Below, one piece after another: positions 45,287-53,326 of a DNA stretch of 64,000 bases (the first letter of the stretch is position 1; every line of letters starts with the position of its first letter). The notes under the pieces are model-generated. The model saw nothing but the letters and a program-made list of their open reading frames with translations, searched no databases and was not told the DNA's origin. The stretch spans positions 2,108,001-2,172,000 of the forward strand of contig NZ_CP116256.1 in NCBI RefSeq assembly GCF_027947575.1, written 5' to 3'. This DNA comes from Streptomyces rubrogriseus. Its GTDB lineage: Bacteria > Actinomycetota > Actinomycetes > Streptomycetales > Streptomycetaceae. Position numbers and translations under genes: made by a program.

Positions 45287-45994
45287 ATGACCCGCCGCAC
45301 CGACGCCCACCCCGACCTGGCCCGCCCCGACGCCCTGGCGCCCTTCTTCAGCACCTGGCGGGTCGGCACCCCCGAGCGGCAACGGCAGACCGTCGACGCC
45401 ATCGCCCGTACCTGGGAGAGCCGGCCCTGGCCCGCCGAAGACCTGCGCGGCTACCACGTCTACACGGGGCACGACGGCAGCACACTGCTGCACCACTCCC
45501 AGTGGGCGAGCGAGCAGGCGTACGAAGCCTTCGTCAAGACCCACCGGCAGGAGCGCGTCGACGAGATCGACACCGCCGTGCCGGGCATCGAACGGCTGGG
45601 ACTCGGCAGGTACCGGCGCTACCGCAGCACGCGGCGCGAGGACCCGGCGGCCGCCGTCGTCCCCGGCTGCGTCGTGATCGTCGACGTCGAGTTCGAGGGA
45701 CCCGACCCCGACCGTCAGCGCGCCTGGGTGGACGCCGTCTTCGAGGCCCTGGAGAGCGAGCCGAGCCCGCGCCCCGGTGGCATCTCCGCCCACTTCCACC
45801 TCAGCACCGACGGCACCCGCGTCCTCAACTACGCCGAGTGGGAGAGTGCCCAGGCCCACCGCGACGCCCTCGCCGCACCCGGGGACGGTGTCGGCTCTTC
45901 GACACCTCAGTGGGAGCGGGTGCAGACCTGGCCGGGCCTGAAGAGCAGCACGGTCAGCCGCTACGACCACGTGCTGGGCCTCGTGCCCCGCTGA
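45287..45994 (+). CDS. Double antibiotic-biosynthesis-monooxygenase (ABM) domain protein
   Basis: 235 aa, two ferredoxin-like ABM domains in tandem: about residues 18-110 (FFSTWRVGTPERQRQTVDAI, HHSQWASEQAYEAFVK) and 125-230 (VVIVDVEFEGPDPDRQRAWV, LNYAEWESAQAHRDAL). Start ATG 45287 with CTGGAGG 6 bases upstream. ABM proteins are cofactor-free oxygenases or heme/quinone-related dimers; two copies in one chain would form an internal dimer. The MerR-type promoter upstream suggests induction by redox-active or aromatic compounds. Substrate unknown. Confidence 0.82.
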   Translation: MTRRTDAHPDLARPDALAPFFSTWRVGTPERQRQTVDAIARTWESRPWPAEDLRGYHVYTGHDGSTLLHHSQWASEQAYEAFVKTHRQERVDEIDTAVPGIERLGLGRYRRYRSTRREDPAAAVVPGCVVIVDVEFEGPDPDRQRAWVDAVFEALESEPSPRPGGISAHFHLSTDGTRVLNYAEWESAQAHRDALAAPGDGVGSSTPQWERVQTWPGLKSSTVSRYDHVLGLVPR

Positions 45995-46025
45995 AGCCGC
46001 CGAACCCGCCCCCACCGTCGGCCGG

Positions 46026-47867
46026 TTACGGACGGAAACGCAGCACCTGCGGGTCGTGGTCGCTGATCTGGTCGTGGAACTCGGAGTTGACGTGCACGCT
46101 GTCGTAGGACAGGTGTCCGGCGCGGCGCACCGACGGGCTGACCAGGATCTGGTCCAGGACCTGGCTGTTGCCCTGGTAGACGTACGAGTAACGCTCGCTC
46201 CTCGGCAGCGACTTCACCGCCGACCACAGGGCGCCGTCGTCCTCCAGGACGCGGGCGGTCCCGGAGAACTCGAAGTCGTTGATGTCGCCGAGCGCGACGA
46301 CGTCCGCGTTCTTCTGGGCGGCCAGGATCTCCTTGACGAAGGTGTTCACCACCTTCGCCTGGGCGTGGCGCTGGGTCTCCGAGCTGCGCGACGGCGGCTG
46401 GTACTGCGCCGTCAGACCCTGGTCGCCGCCCTTGGAGTTGAAGTGGTTGGCGATGACGAAGACCGTCCGGCCGCGGAAGACGAACTCGCCCGCCAGCGGC
46501 TTGCGGCTGTCCTCCCAGGCCGGGTTCGCCGGGTCGACCCGCCCGGGGGAGAGGGTCAGCGCCGCCTTGCCGCGCGCCTTGCGCACCCCGGTCGCGGTGG
46601 TGGCGTCGCCGCCCGCGCGGTCGGTGAAGGAGACCCGCTCCGGGTTGAACAGGAACGCCTGGCGGATGTTGCCGCCGGGCTGGCCGCCGTCCGCCTTGTC
46701 CACCGGGTCGATGCCCCGCCACTCGTAGCGCGGGCCGCCGGCCGCGACGATCGCGTCGATCAGCTTCCCGACCGTCGCGTCGGCCGCCACGGTGCCGTCG
46801 TCCGTGGCGCCGTTGTTGTCCTGGATCTCCTCCAGCGACACGATGTCGGGCGACTTCAGGTTGTGCACGATCGTTTCGGCGTGCGCGGTGAAGGTGTCGT
46901 CCGACGGGTCGAGGTTCTCGACGTTGTACGTCGCCACCGCCAGCTCGCGCGCGCTCTGCCGGCGCGTCGACTCGCGCTCGGTGTCGCCGCTCTCCAGGGC
47001 GCCGATCTCGCTCGCGACCAGGGTGTAGCCGCCGTACTGGTTGTAGTCCAGTGGACCGGCGGTGGTACCGGCGAGCGTGTCGCCCACGTCGGCGACGGGG
47101 AAGTCGGCCGGCTTGCCCAGCGACTGGATCTGCAGCCGGCCGGTGTTCTGGTCGTCGTAGGAGCCGTAGACCGTGCCGCCGCGGCGGTTCGGGTTCTCCC
47201 AGGGCTTCACCGTGACCCACAGCTCGGTGTACGGGTCCGAGGCGCCGACCACACGGGCGTCGGCGACCCGGACGTTCATGCCCTCCAGCGACTCGTAGTA
47301 GTCCAGGGCGTACGTCCTCGGCCGCAGGGCCAGGCCGTTGACCGAGCCGTTGGCCGCCCCGTCGCCCTCGGGGGCGTACGCGCGGGGCACGGAGCGGGCG
47401 GAGACGGTCGTCGCGGCCGGGATCGCGTTGCCGCCCGAGACGACGGTGACCGTCGGACGGGTGATCTCGGTCAGCGACTGGTTCCCCGAGGACGTACCGC
47501 CGGGGACGTACTCCGAGACCGTGCCGGACACGGTGACCGCGTCACCGACGGCGACCTCGGGAGCCCTGTTCGTGAAGACGAAGACGCCCTCGCTGGTGGC
47601 CGGGTCCGCGTCCGGCAGCGGGTCCTGCATCCAGAAGCCCTTGGAGGAGCCGTAGCCGCGGACGCCGGTGACGATTCCGGCCACGTCCGTGACCTGCTCG
47701 CCGGCGTACGGCGACAGCCTGGTGCTGCCCTGGACGTCGTGGATCCGCACCGGGCCGGCCGCTGCGGAGGCGGCGTGCGCGGGCACGGTGAGGACGACGG
47801 TGGACGCCGCCGAGCAGACGGTGGCGACGGTGAGCGCGGCGAGGCGCGCGAAGGACTTGCTGGCCAA
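46026..47867 (-). CDS. Secreted endonuclease/exonuclease/phosphatase family nuclease
   Basis: 613 aa. TTG start at 47867, 7 bases after GGAGGG; an upstream frame lacks a ribosome site. Signal peptide LASKSFARLAALTVATVCSA, with cleavage after AHA. An OB-fold region follows (residues about 40-150, VHDV/VTDVAGIVTGVRG), then the EEP catalytic domain: ATYNVENLDPSD, IVSLEEIQDNNG with the metal Glu, IANHFNSKGGDQG, LGDINDFEF and ISDHDPQVL with the terminal His. This architecture is that of large extracellular nucleases of Streptomyces and Vibrio. Expected role: DNA degradation for phosphate or nitrogen outside the cell; phoX lies 1.9 kb away. Confidence 0.9.
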   Translation of the reverse strand: MASKSFARLAALTVATVCSAASTVVLTVPAHAASAAAGPVRIHDVQGSTRLSPYAGEQVTDVAGIVTGVRGYGSSKGFWMQDPLPDADPATSEGVFVFTNRAPEVAVGDAVTVSGTVSEYVPGGTSSGNQSLTEITRPTVTVVSGGNAIPAATTVSARSVPRAYAPEGDGAANGSVNGLALRPRTYALDYYESLEGMNVRVADARVVGASDPYTELWVTVKPWENPNRRGGTVYGSYDDQNTGRLQIQSLGKPADFPVADVGDTLAGTTAGPLDYNQYGGYTLVASEIGALESGDTERESTRRQSARELAVATYNVENLDPSDDTFTAHAETIVHNLKSPDIVSLEEIQDNNGATDDGTVAADATVGKLIDAIVAAGGPRYEWRGIDPVDKADGGQPGGNIRQAFLFNPERVSFTDRAGGDATTATGVRKARGKAALTLSPGRVDPANPAWEDSRKPLAGEFVFRGRTVFVIANHFNSKGGDQGLTAQYQPPSRSSETQRHAQAKVVNTFVKEILAAQKNADVVALGDINDFEFSGTARVLEDDGALWSAVKSLPRSERYSYVYQGNSQVLDQILVSPSVRRAGHLSYDSVHVNSEFHDQISDHDPQVLRFRP

Positions 47868-48083
47868 CGGATCCCTCCGGGGATGTGACGTGGCGCGGGA
47901 CTCTACGCGCGTCAATCTCCTGCCTGCTCCGGCCAGTTGTCAAGGTTTCGGCCATGTACACCACCCGTCGGGGAGATGAACCGGGCGGCATGGGGCGAAA
48001 CCCGTCTAGGCTGAGCCGTTGAGCCGTACGCGGTCCGAACGCGGCCGTACGGCGGTCAAGAGGCGCGCGAGGAGAAACATCCG

Positions 48084-49511
48084 ATGTCAGACAGCTCCAC
48101 CCTGCCGCCCGCACGGCTGCGCCCCGAAGCGGAGCTGGCCCGCGACGCGCTGTCCGCGCCGGTGCTCGCCCGGGCCGCGCGGCTGGCCCGCTGGGCCGAT
48201 GCCGGCACCCGCGTCGACGCCGGGGGCGGACTCGTCGAGGAGCAGCTGCCCGCGGCGGCCGAGCAGCTCGGGCTGAGCGGGGACGACGCCGCCGCCCACG
48301 CGAGCGAGGCCTGGCGGATCGCCGTCGACACCGGGCTCGTCGAGATCACCGACGAGGAGACGGGCACCGTGGCCGCGGGCGAGGACCTCGCCCTGCTCAC
48401 CGGCGGCTCCCCCCAGGACGTGCTCGGGGTCTGGCTCACCGCGCTGGAGGCCGTGCTCGCCGACGCGAGCGTGCCCGACCTCGACGACCTGGTCGACGCG
48501 ATGGCCGAGGGCGGCGAGGTCGACCTGTCCTCCCTCGACTGGGACCCCGAGGCCGAGTCCGATTTCCTCGACGGCGTGCTCGGCAACCTCTACCTACTCA
48601 CCGTCGGCGAGGAGGGCCCCGGCGAGGCCCCGGTGCCGCTGCCGGCGCTGGCCGCCTCCGTGATCGTGCCCAGCGACATGGGCGAGCCCAGCAACGAGGT
48701 CCTGGAACAGGTGTCGGACGCGATGATGCGCCTGGACGACCAGTTCCGGCTGCTCGAACCGGTCGGCCTCGTCGAGTACCAGCCGGTCGACGAGGCGCTC
48801 ATGGCCGACGCCGACGAGGAGCCCGCCGCCCCCGTCGACGAGGCCGACGTCACCCGCTACGGCATGGTGCGGCTCACCCCGCTGGGACTGTACGGACTGC
48901 GCGCCCGGCTCCTGGACGCCGGCTTCGAGGCGCCCGCCGTCGGTGACCTCTCCGACAAGGGCGCCGACGCGCTCCTCGACGGCACCGCGCCCTTCCCGCC
49001 GGCCGCGGCCCACGCCGAGACCGAGCTGTGGCTGGCCGGGCGGAGCCCGCTCGACGCCGCCCGTGAACTCCTCGCGGCGGCCCGTGGCGCCGACCCCGGG
49101 GCTCCGCTGCGCCGGCTGCGCTGCCAGCAGGCGCTCTCCCTGGTCGGCGCGGAGGCCGAGCCCGCGCTGCGGGAGGTCCTCGACGACGCCGAACTGGGCG
49201 GCCTCGCCCGGGTGTGGCTCACCGAGCACGGGGCCCCGGACGTCCCGGCGCCGCCGCAGGAGATGGTCTTCTGGCTGACCATCGACACCGTCGCCGCCCA
49301 GCTCGCCGCCGAGGGCAACTCCGAGGAGCTGCGCGCCCTGGTGGAGGGCCTCGCCCGGCAGCACAGCGGCTTCTTCGACACGGTCTGGCGGGTCGAGCAC
49401 CCGGCCACGCCGGAGGTCCTGGAGGCGATGGGGCGGCTGCACCCCGACAAGAAGGTGGCCAAGGAGGCCCGCAAGGCGGCGTTCAAGGCACGCTCCCAGC
49501 AGGGCGGCTGA
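48084..49511 (+). CDS. Conserved hypothetical protein, 475 aa
   Basis: No named family is recognised. Soluble, acidic, Ala- and Leu-rich, mostly helical. Segments such as ARLARWADAGTRVDAGGGLV, LLTGGSPQDVLGVWLTALE and MVRLTPLGLYGLRARLLDAG recall actinobacterial proteins of similar length with winged-helix-like repeats. The C-terminus is basic (KKVAKEARKAAFKARSQQ), possibly nucleic-acid binding. ATG start; an AGGAG-like GAGGAGAAA lies 5 bases upstream. Monocistronic between the nuclease and phoX. Confidence 0.85.
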   Translation: MSDSSTLPPARLRPEAELARDALSAPVLARAARLARWADAGTRVDAGGGLVEEQLPAAAEQLGLSGDDAAAHASEAWRIAVDTGLVEITDEETGTVAAGEDLALLTGGSPQDVLGVWLTALEAVLADASVPDLDDLVDAMAEGGEVDLSSLDWDPEAESDFLDGVLGNLYLLTVGEEGPGEAPVPLPALAASVIVPSDMGEPSNEVLEQVSDAMMRLDDQFRLLEPVGLVEYQPVDEALMADADEEPAAPVDEADVTRYGMVRLTPLGLYGLRARLLDAGFEAPAVGDLSDKGADALLDGTAPFPPAAAHAETELWLAGRSPLDAARELLAAARGADPGAPLRRLRCQQALSLVGAEAEPALREVLDDAELGGLARVWLTEHGAPDVPAPPQEMVFWLTIDTVAAQLAAEGNSEELRALVEGLARQHSGFFDTVWRVEHPATPEVLEAMGRLHPDKKVAKEARKAAFKARSQQGG

Positions 49512-49606
49512 GCGCCCCAGAGCGGCGTACGGGGGCGGGACGGCGGCCGAGCGGCGTACGGGGCCCGGCGGGCGGCGGCCCGGGGGCGGGGGAGAGGTCT
49601 CCGCCA

Positions 49607-49651
49607 GTTCAACTCCCGTTCAGGCGCCGGCGGGATCCCCGTTCAGGCGCG
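49607..49651 (+). promoter_or_regulatory. PHO box (PhoP direct repeats) before phoX
   Basis: GTTCAACTCCC (49607-49617) and GTTCAGGCGCC (49618-49628) are adjacent 11-bp units, followed by GTTCAGGCGCG at 49641-49651. Eleven-base periodic units beginning GTTCA are the form bound by PhoP in Streptomyces. The site is about 70 bases upstream of the phosphatase start. Confidence 0.75.
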
Positions 49652-49719
49652 GACGGAACCGTGTCGCCGGATCGAGGTCCGCCACCCTCCACGGCTCGCC
49701 CACCGTCACAGGAGACACC

Positions 49720-51189
49720 ATGTCGCTCACCCGCAGGGACTTTGCCGGCCGATCCGCGCTCACCGGCGCCGGGGTCGTGCTGGCGGGCAGCGTCGGCGCC
49801 CTCGCCACCGCCCCCAACGCCCTCGCGTCCACGGACACCGACAGCGTGGGGGAGGAGCACGGCCACGGGCACGACGGTCACCACGGCCACGGCGGGGTCG
49901 GCTACGGGCCGCTGATCCCCGACCCGGACGGCATCCTCGCCCTGCCCGCCGGGTTCCGGTACGAGATCATCACCTACTCCGGCCGGACCAGGCTGGAGTC
50001 CGGCGAGTACACCCCGTCCAACCACGACGGCACCGCCGCCTTCGACGGCCCGCGCGGCACCACCCTCCTCGTCAACAACCACGAACTCGGCGGCCACCGC
50101 GACGACTGGCCGCACCCCGTGCCGCTCACCGAGGGCCTCGTCTACGACCCGGCCGCCGCCGGCGGCTGCACCGTCGTCGAGGTCCGCCGCGGCGGCCACG
50201 TCGCCGAGTGGGTCGGCATCGCCGGCACCGCCACCAACTGCGCGGGCGGCAGCACCCCGTGGGGCACCTGGCTGACTTGCGAGGAGACCGAGGACAAGGC
50301 CGGCGAGGAGGGGATGACCAAGGACCACGGTTACGTCTTCGAGGTCGACCCCGAGGACCGCCGCGCCAACCGCGAGCCCAAGCCGGTCAAGGCGCTCGGC
50401 CGCTACGCCCACGAGGCCGTCGTCATCGACCCCAAGCGCGGCCACGCCTACCTCACCGAGGACGCCTCGGGACCCAACGGCCTCCTGTACCGCTGGACCC
50501 CGCCGGAGCACTTCCGGCAGGGCCGCGGCCGGCTGCGCGCCCTCGCCGACGACGCCGGGGTCCTCCAGGCGTTCAAGTGCTTCGACTCCGGCGGCAAGTT
50601 CGTCGACGACCTCTCCCGCGCCACGAAGACCGGCACCGTCTACGGCGTCGACTGGGTCGACGTCCCCGACCGCGACGCGAAGACCACCTCCGTGCGCAAG
50701 CAGTTCGCCATTGGCGAGGTCACCCGCGCGCGCAAGCTGGAGGGCATGTGGTGGGCCGACGGCGGCGCCTACATCGTCTCCTCCTACGCCCGTGCCGAGA
50801 GCCCCGGCCGGCCGCACGACGGCCAGGTCTGGTTCTACGACCCCAAGCGCCGCACCCTGACGCTGAAGGTCCTGCTCGGCGTCAACGCCGACCCGTCCGC
50901 CGACGGCGCCTTCGACGGCCCCGACAACATCACCGTCTCCCCGTACGGCGGTCTGGTCATCGCCGAGGACGGCGACGGCGTCCAGCACCTCTTCGGCGCC
51001 ACCGACAGCGGCCGCACCTACCCCATCGCCCGCAACGAACTGAACCTGGGCACCGAGGACGAGCCCGAGTACAGCGAGTTCACCGGCGTCACCTTCTCGC
51101 CCGACGGCCGCACCCTCTACGCCAACATCCAGACGCCGGGCATCATGCTCGCCATCACCGGACCCTGGAAGCGCCAGAAGCGCCGGTAG
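49720..51189 (+). CDS. Tat-exported alkaline phosphatase PhoX family
   Basis: 489 aa. Twin-arginine signal SLTRRDFAG (Arg5, Arg6) with a hydrophobic stretch and cleavage near ALAS. A His/Gly-rich linker (GHGHDGHHGHGG) follows, then the DUF839/PhoX beta-propeller: ILALPAGFRYEIITYSG, NHDGTAAF, LLVNNHELGG, TPWGTWLTCEET, RYAHEAVVID, EGMWWADGGAYIVSS, GPDNITVSPYGGLVIAEDGDG. PhoX enzymes use iron and calcium to release phosphate from esters outside the cytoplasm. The PHO box upstream supports phosphate control. ATG with AGGAGA 5 bases upstream. Confidence 0.92.
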   Translation: MSLTRRDFAGRSALTGAGVVLAGSVGALATAPNALASTDTDSVGEEHGHGHDGHHGHGGVGYGPLIPDPDGILALPAGFRYEIITYSGRTRLESGEYTPSNHDGTAAFDGPRGTTLLVNNHELGGHRDDWPHPVPLTEGLVYDPAAAGGCTVVEVRRGGHVAEWVGIAGTATNCAGGSTPWGTWLTCEETEDKAGEEGMTKDHGYVFEVDPEDRRANREPKPVKALGRYAHEAVVIDPKRGHAYLTEDASGPNGLLYRWTPPEHFRQGRGRLRALADDAGVLQAFKCFDSGGKFVDDLSRATKTGTVYGVDWVDVPDRDAKTTSVRKQFAIGEVTRARKLEGMWWADGGAYIVSSYARAESPGRPHDGQVWFYDPKRRTLTLKVLLGVNADPSADGAFDGPDNITVSPYGGLVIAEDGDGVQHLFGATDSGRTYPIARNELNLGTEDEPEYSEFTGVTFSPDGRTLYANIQTPGIMLAITGPWKRQKRR

Positions 51190-51222
51190 TTAATTCGCTC
51201 GCCCGAACGACGGCCGCCCTTT

Positions 51223-51228
51223 TAGAGT
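51223..51228 (+). promoter_or_regulatory. -10 element for the Y RNA array
   Basis: TAGAGT stands 7-8 bases before the predicted 5' end of the first Y RNA (about 51235), the right distance for a transcription start. No clear -35 is seen. Confidence 0.5.
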
Positions 51229-51234
51229 GATGAA

Positions 51235-51372
51235 CGTCCAGGTGCGAAGGCAGGACCTACTTCCACTCATAATGGGGCGGCCACGGGTTCGAGTCCCGTC
51301 ACCGGCACAACGCGCCGGTGTAGCTCAGGGGTTAGAGCACCTTGTCGGTTCCGCCGACCTGAACTCTGGACA
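51235..51372 (+). ncRNA. Y RNA 1, YrlA type with permuted tRNA-like domain
   Basis: The ends are set by the outer stem GTCCAG (51236-51241) with CTGGAC (51366-51371). A conserved asymmetric loop follows: GTGCGAAGG on the 5' side, AACT on the 3' side, then CAGG/CCTG. The inner part reads, in order: half stem GGCGG (51276-51280, pairs with CCGCC 51351-51355), a T-arm ACGGG-TTCGAGT-CCCGT (51283-51299), the 3' acceptor strand CACCGGC (51300-51306), a 7-base loop, the 5' acceptor strand GCCGGTG (51314-51320), TA, and a D-arm GCTC-AGGGGTTA-GAGC (51323-51338). This is a tRNA with 3' half before 5' half and a closed acceptor end, the form known for YrlA RNAs bound by bacterial Ro60. Confidence 0.88.
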
Positions 51373-51388
51373 CCCACAACTTCATGCA

Positions 51389-51463
51389 CCTCCCGGTGCG
51401 CGGGCCGCGGCTACTTCTTCTGCAAAAAGAATCCCATGCCGCCGCCCACTTGATCTCGGGAGG
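51389..51463 (+). ncRNA. Y RNA 2, short form without tRNA-like domain
   Basis: CCTCCCG (51389-51395) pairs with CGGGAGG (51457-51463). The 5' side then has GTGCGCGGG and later TACTTC, the 3' side ATCT, matching the Ro-binding core of the flanking RNAs. Inside, GCGGC pairs with GCCGC (51407-51411 with 51441-51445) and TTCTT with AAGAA (51415-51419 with 51427-51431). The 75-base RNA is a simple branched hairpin. Ends are inferred from pairing only. Confidence 0.65.
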
Positions 51464-51473
51464 CCCAGCAGTC

Positions 51474-51621
51474 GAAGGGTGCCCGGTGCGCAGGCAGCGG
51501 ATACTTCCTTTGATCGGACGGTTGCGGGTTCGAATCCCGTCATCGACCTCGGGTCGGTGTAGCTCAATCCGGCAGAGCATCCGCATAGTCCCGTCGCCGA
51601 TTCTGACCTCGGGCACCCTTC
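51474..51621 (+). ncRNA. Y RNA 3, YrlA type with permuted tRNA-like domain
   Basis: The outer stem is 12 perfect pairs: GAAGGGTGCCCG (51474-51485) with 51610-51621. The core loop is again GTGCGCAGG opposite ACCT, closed by CAG/CTG. Inside: T-arm GCGGG-TTCGAAT-CCCGT (51524-51540), 3' acceptor strand CATCGACC (51541-51548), 3-base loop, 5' acceptor strand GGTCGGTG (51552-51559), TA, and D-arm GCTC with GAGC (51562-51578). Flanking TCGG-ACGG and CCGT-CG-CCGA (51514-51521, 51591-51600) replace the anticodon stem. Same permuted order as Y RNA 1, with different base pairs, so pairing is conserved by compensating changes. Confidence 0.9.
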
Positions 51622-51687
51622 CACTGCCGTGTCTCCCTCCGGAAATGTTCGGGATTTCGAGCTTTCGAGAATTCGGGGGAATTCACC

Positions 51688-53289
51688 ATGGCGCGCTTCA
51701 ACACCAGGACCGCGAAGGCGCAGCCCACCTCGCGCGTGACGTCGACGGGCCGCGTGCTGCGCACCTGCGAGGGCGGCCGGGGCACCGAGCGCGACGCGCG
51801 CTCCGAGCTCTACCTGCTGTCGGTGGCCAACTTCGTGTCCCAGCGGACCTTCTACGAGTCCGGCGCCGCCCGCGACGACCGTTTCGCCGCGCTGGTGCGC
51901 GAACTTGCCGTCGCCGACCCGTCCTGGACGGCCGGCCTGCTCGGCTGGCTGCGCGGCGAGGGCAACCTGCGCACCGCCTCGATCGTCGGCGCCGCCGAGT
52001 ACGTCAAGGCCCGCCTCGACTCCGGCGACACCGATGGGCCGTCCAACCGGCAGGTGATCGCCTCCGTCCTGCGGCGGCCCGACGAGCCCGGTGAACTGCT
52101 CGCGTACTGGACCGCGACGTACGGCCGCGCCGTGCCCAAGCCGGTCAAACGGGGGATCGCCGACGCCGTGCGGCGGCTCTACCACGGCAAGTCGCTGCTG
52201 AAGTACGACACCGCGTCCAAGGGGTACCGCTTCGGCGACATCCTCAACCTGGTGCACGCGGCGCCCGACCCCGACAAGCCGTGGCAGGGCGAGCTGTTCC
52301 AGTACGCCCTCGACCGCCGGCACCACCCGGACACCGCGGTGCCGCCCGCCTCGAACCGCGTCCTGACCGCGCACCGCGAGCTGATGGCGCTGCCCGTCCC
52401 CGAGCGGCGAGCGGTGGTCACGGCGCCCGACGGTGCCGAGCGGCTCGCGGCGGCGGGCATCACGTGGGAGATGCTGGCCGGCTGGCTCCAGGGGCCGATG
52501 GACAAGGCCGCCTGGGAAGCGGTGATCCCGTCCATGGGAGCGATGGCGCTCGTCCGCAACCTGCGGAACTTCGACGAGGCCGGTGTCTCGGACGAGGTCG
52601 CCGCCCGGGTCGCGGCGCGGATCAGCGACCCGGCCGAGGTGGCGCGCTCGCGGCAGTTCCCCTTCCGCTACCTCGCCGCGTACCGGCACGCGCCGTCGCT
52701 GCGCTGGTCGTACCCGCTGGAGCAGGCGCTCGGCCACTCGCTGGCCAACGTGCCCGCGCTGGGCGGCCGGACGCTGGTCCTCGTGGACCGGTCGGGCTCG
52801 ATGTTCTACTCGCGGATGTCGGACCGCTCCGAGCTGACCCGGGCCGACGCGGCGGCGGTCTTCGGCACGGCGCTGGCGCTGCGGGCGGCCGACGCGGACC
52901 TGGTCGAGTTCGGTTCGTCGAGCAACCGCGTGACGTACCGCGAGGGCGAGTCGGTGCTGAAGGTCCTGGGCCGGTTCCGCAACCTCGGCGGCACCGACAC
53001 CACCGAGGCGGTGCGGCGCCACTACGCGAAGCACGACCGGGTGCTGATCGTCACCGACGAGCAGTACGCGTACAGCAGGCACGGCGACCCGACCGAGCAG
53101 GTCCCGGCGCACGTGCCCGTCTACACCTGGAACCTCGCCGGGTACCGGGCGGGCCACGGTCCGTCGGGCCGGGCGAACCGGCACACCTTCGGCGGGCTCT
53201 CCGACGCCGCGTTCCGGATGGTTCCGCTGCTCGAGGCCGGCCGGGACGCCGACTGGCCCTGGGACGCCCGGGACGAGCACGCGCGGTAG
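51688..53289 (+). CDS. rsr: Ro60 orthologue (Rsr), TROVE-domain RNA-binding protein
   Basis: 533 aa ring-shaped RNA-binding protein. The TROVE (HEAT-repeat) domain covers residues about 20-340: NFVSQRTFYESGAARDDRFA, LGWLRGEGNLRTASIV, AVPKPVKRGIADAVRRLYHG, SLLKYDTASKGYRFGDILNL, VIPSMGAMALVRNLRNFDEAG. The von Willebrand A domain follows, with metal site DRSGSM (Asp367) and NLGGTDTTEA. Bacterial Rsr binds Y RNAs, which tether it to PNPase and control access to the ring for structured-RNA decay or rRNA maturation. Three Y RNAs lie directly upstream. ATG with GGGGGAA 7 bases before it, set between two GAATTC hexamers (51669-51674, 51679-51684) that could form a hairpin over the ribosome site. Confidence 0.95.
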   Translation: MARFNTRTAKAQPTSRVTSTGRVLRTCEGGRGTERDARSELYLLSVANFVSQRTFYESGAARDDRFAALVRELAVADPSWTAGLLGWLRGEGNLRTASIVGAAEYVKARLDSGDTDGPSNRQVIASVLRRPDEPGELLAYWTATYGRAVPKPVKRGIADAVRRLYHGKSLLKYDTASKGYRFGDILNLVHAAPDPDKPWQGELFQYALDRRHHPDTAVPPASNRVLTAHRELMALPVPERRAVVTAPDGAERLAAAGITWEMLAGWLQGPMDKAAWEAVIPSMGAMALVRNLRNFDEAGVSDEVAARVAARISDPAEVARSRQFPFRYLAAYRHAPSLRWSYPLEQALGHSLANVPALGGRTLVLVDRSGSMFYSRMSDRSELTRADAAAVFGTALALRAADADLVEFGSSSNRVTYREGESVLKVLGRFRNLGGTDTTEAVRRHYAKHDRVLIVTDEQYAYSRHGDPTEQVPAHVPVYTWNLAGYRAGHGPSGRANRHTFGGLSDAAFRMVPLLEAGRDADWPWDARDEHAR

Positions 53290-53326
53290 GGTGCCCGGAA
53301 GGTTGCCCGCTGTGCAGGGAGGGGCT

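Noticed and set aside
47938..47981. PHO box and promoter before the secreted nuclease gene
   Set aside because: Only a single GTTCATC-like unit (minus strand 47981-47975) and a lone TTGACA are present, without an 11-base repeat or a matching -10, so phosphate control cannot be claimed.
51283..51578. One or more true tRNA genes (T-arms and D-arms are obvious)
   Set aside because: In both places the 3' half precedes the 5' half and the acceptor strands pair through a short loop, so no chargeable CCA end or anticodon arm can form. Joining the 5' half of the first to the 3' half of the second gives worse acceptor pairing than within each unit.
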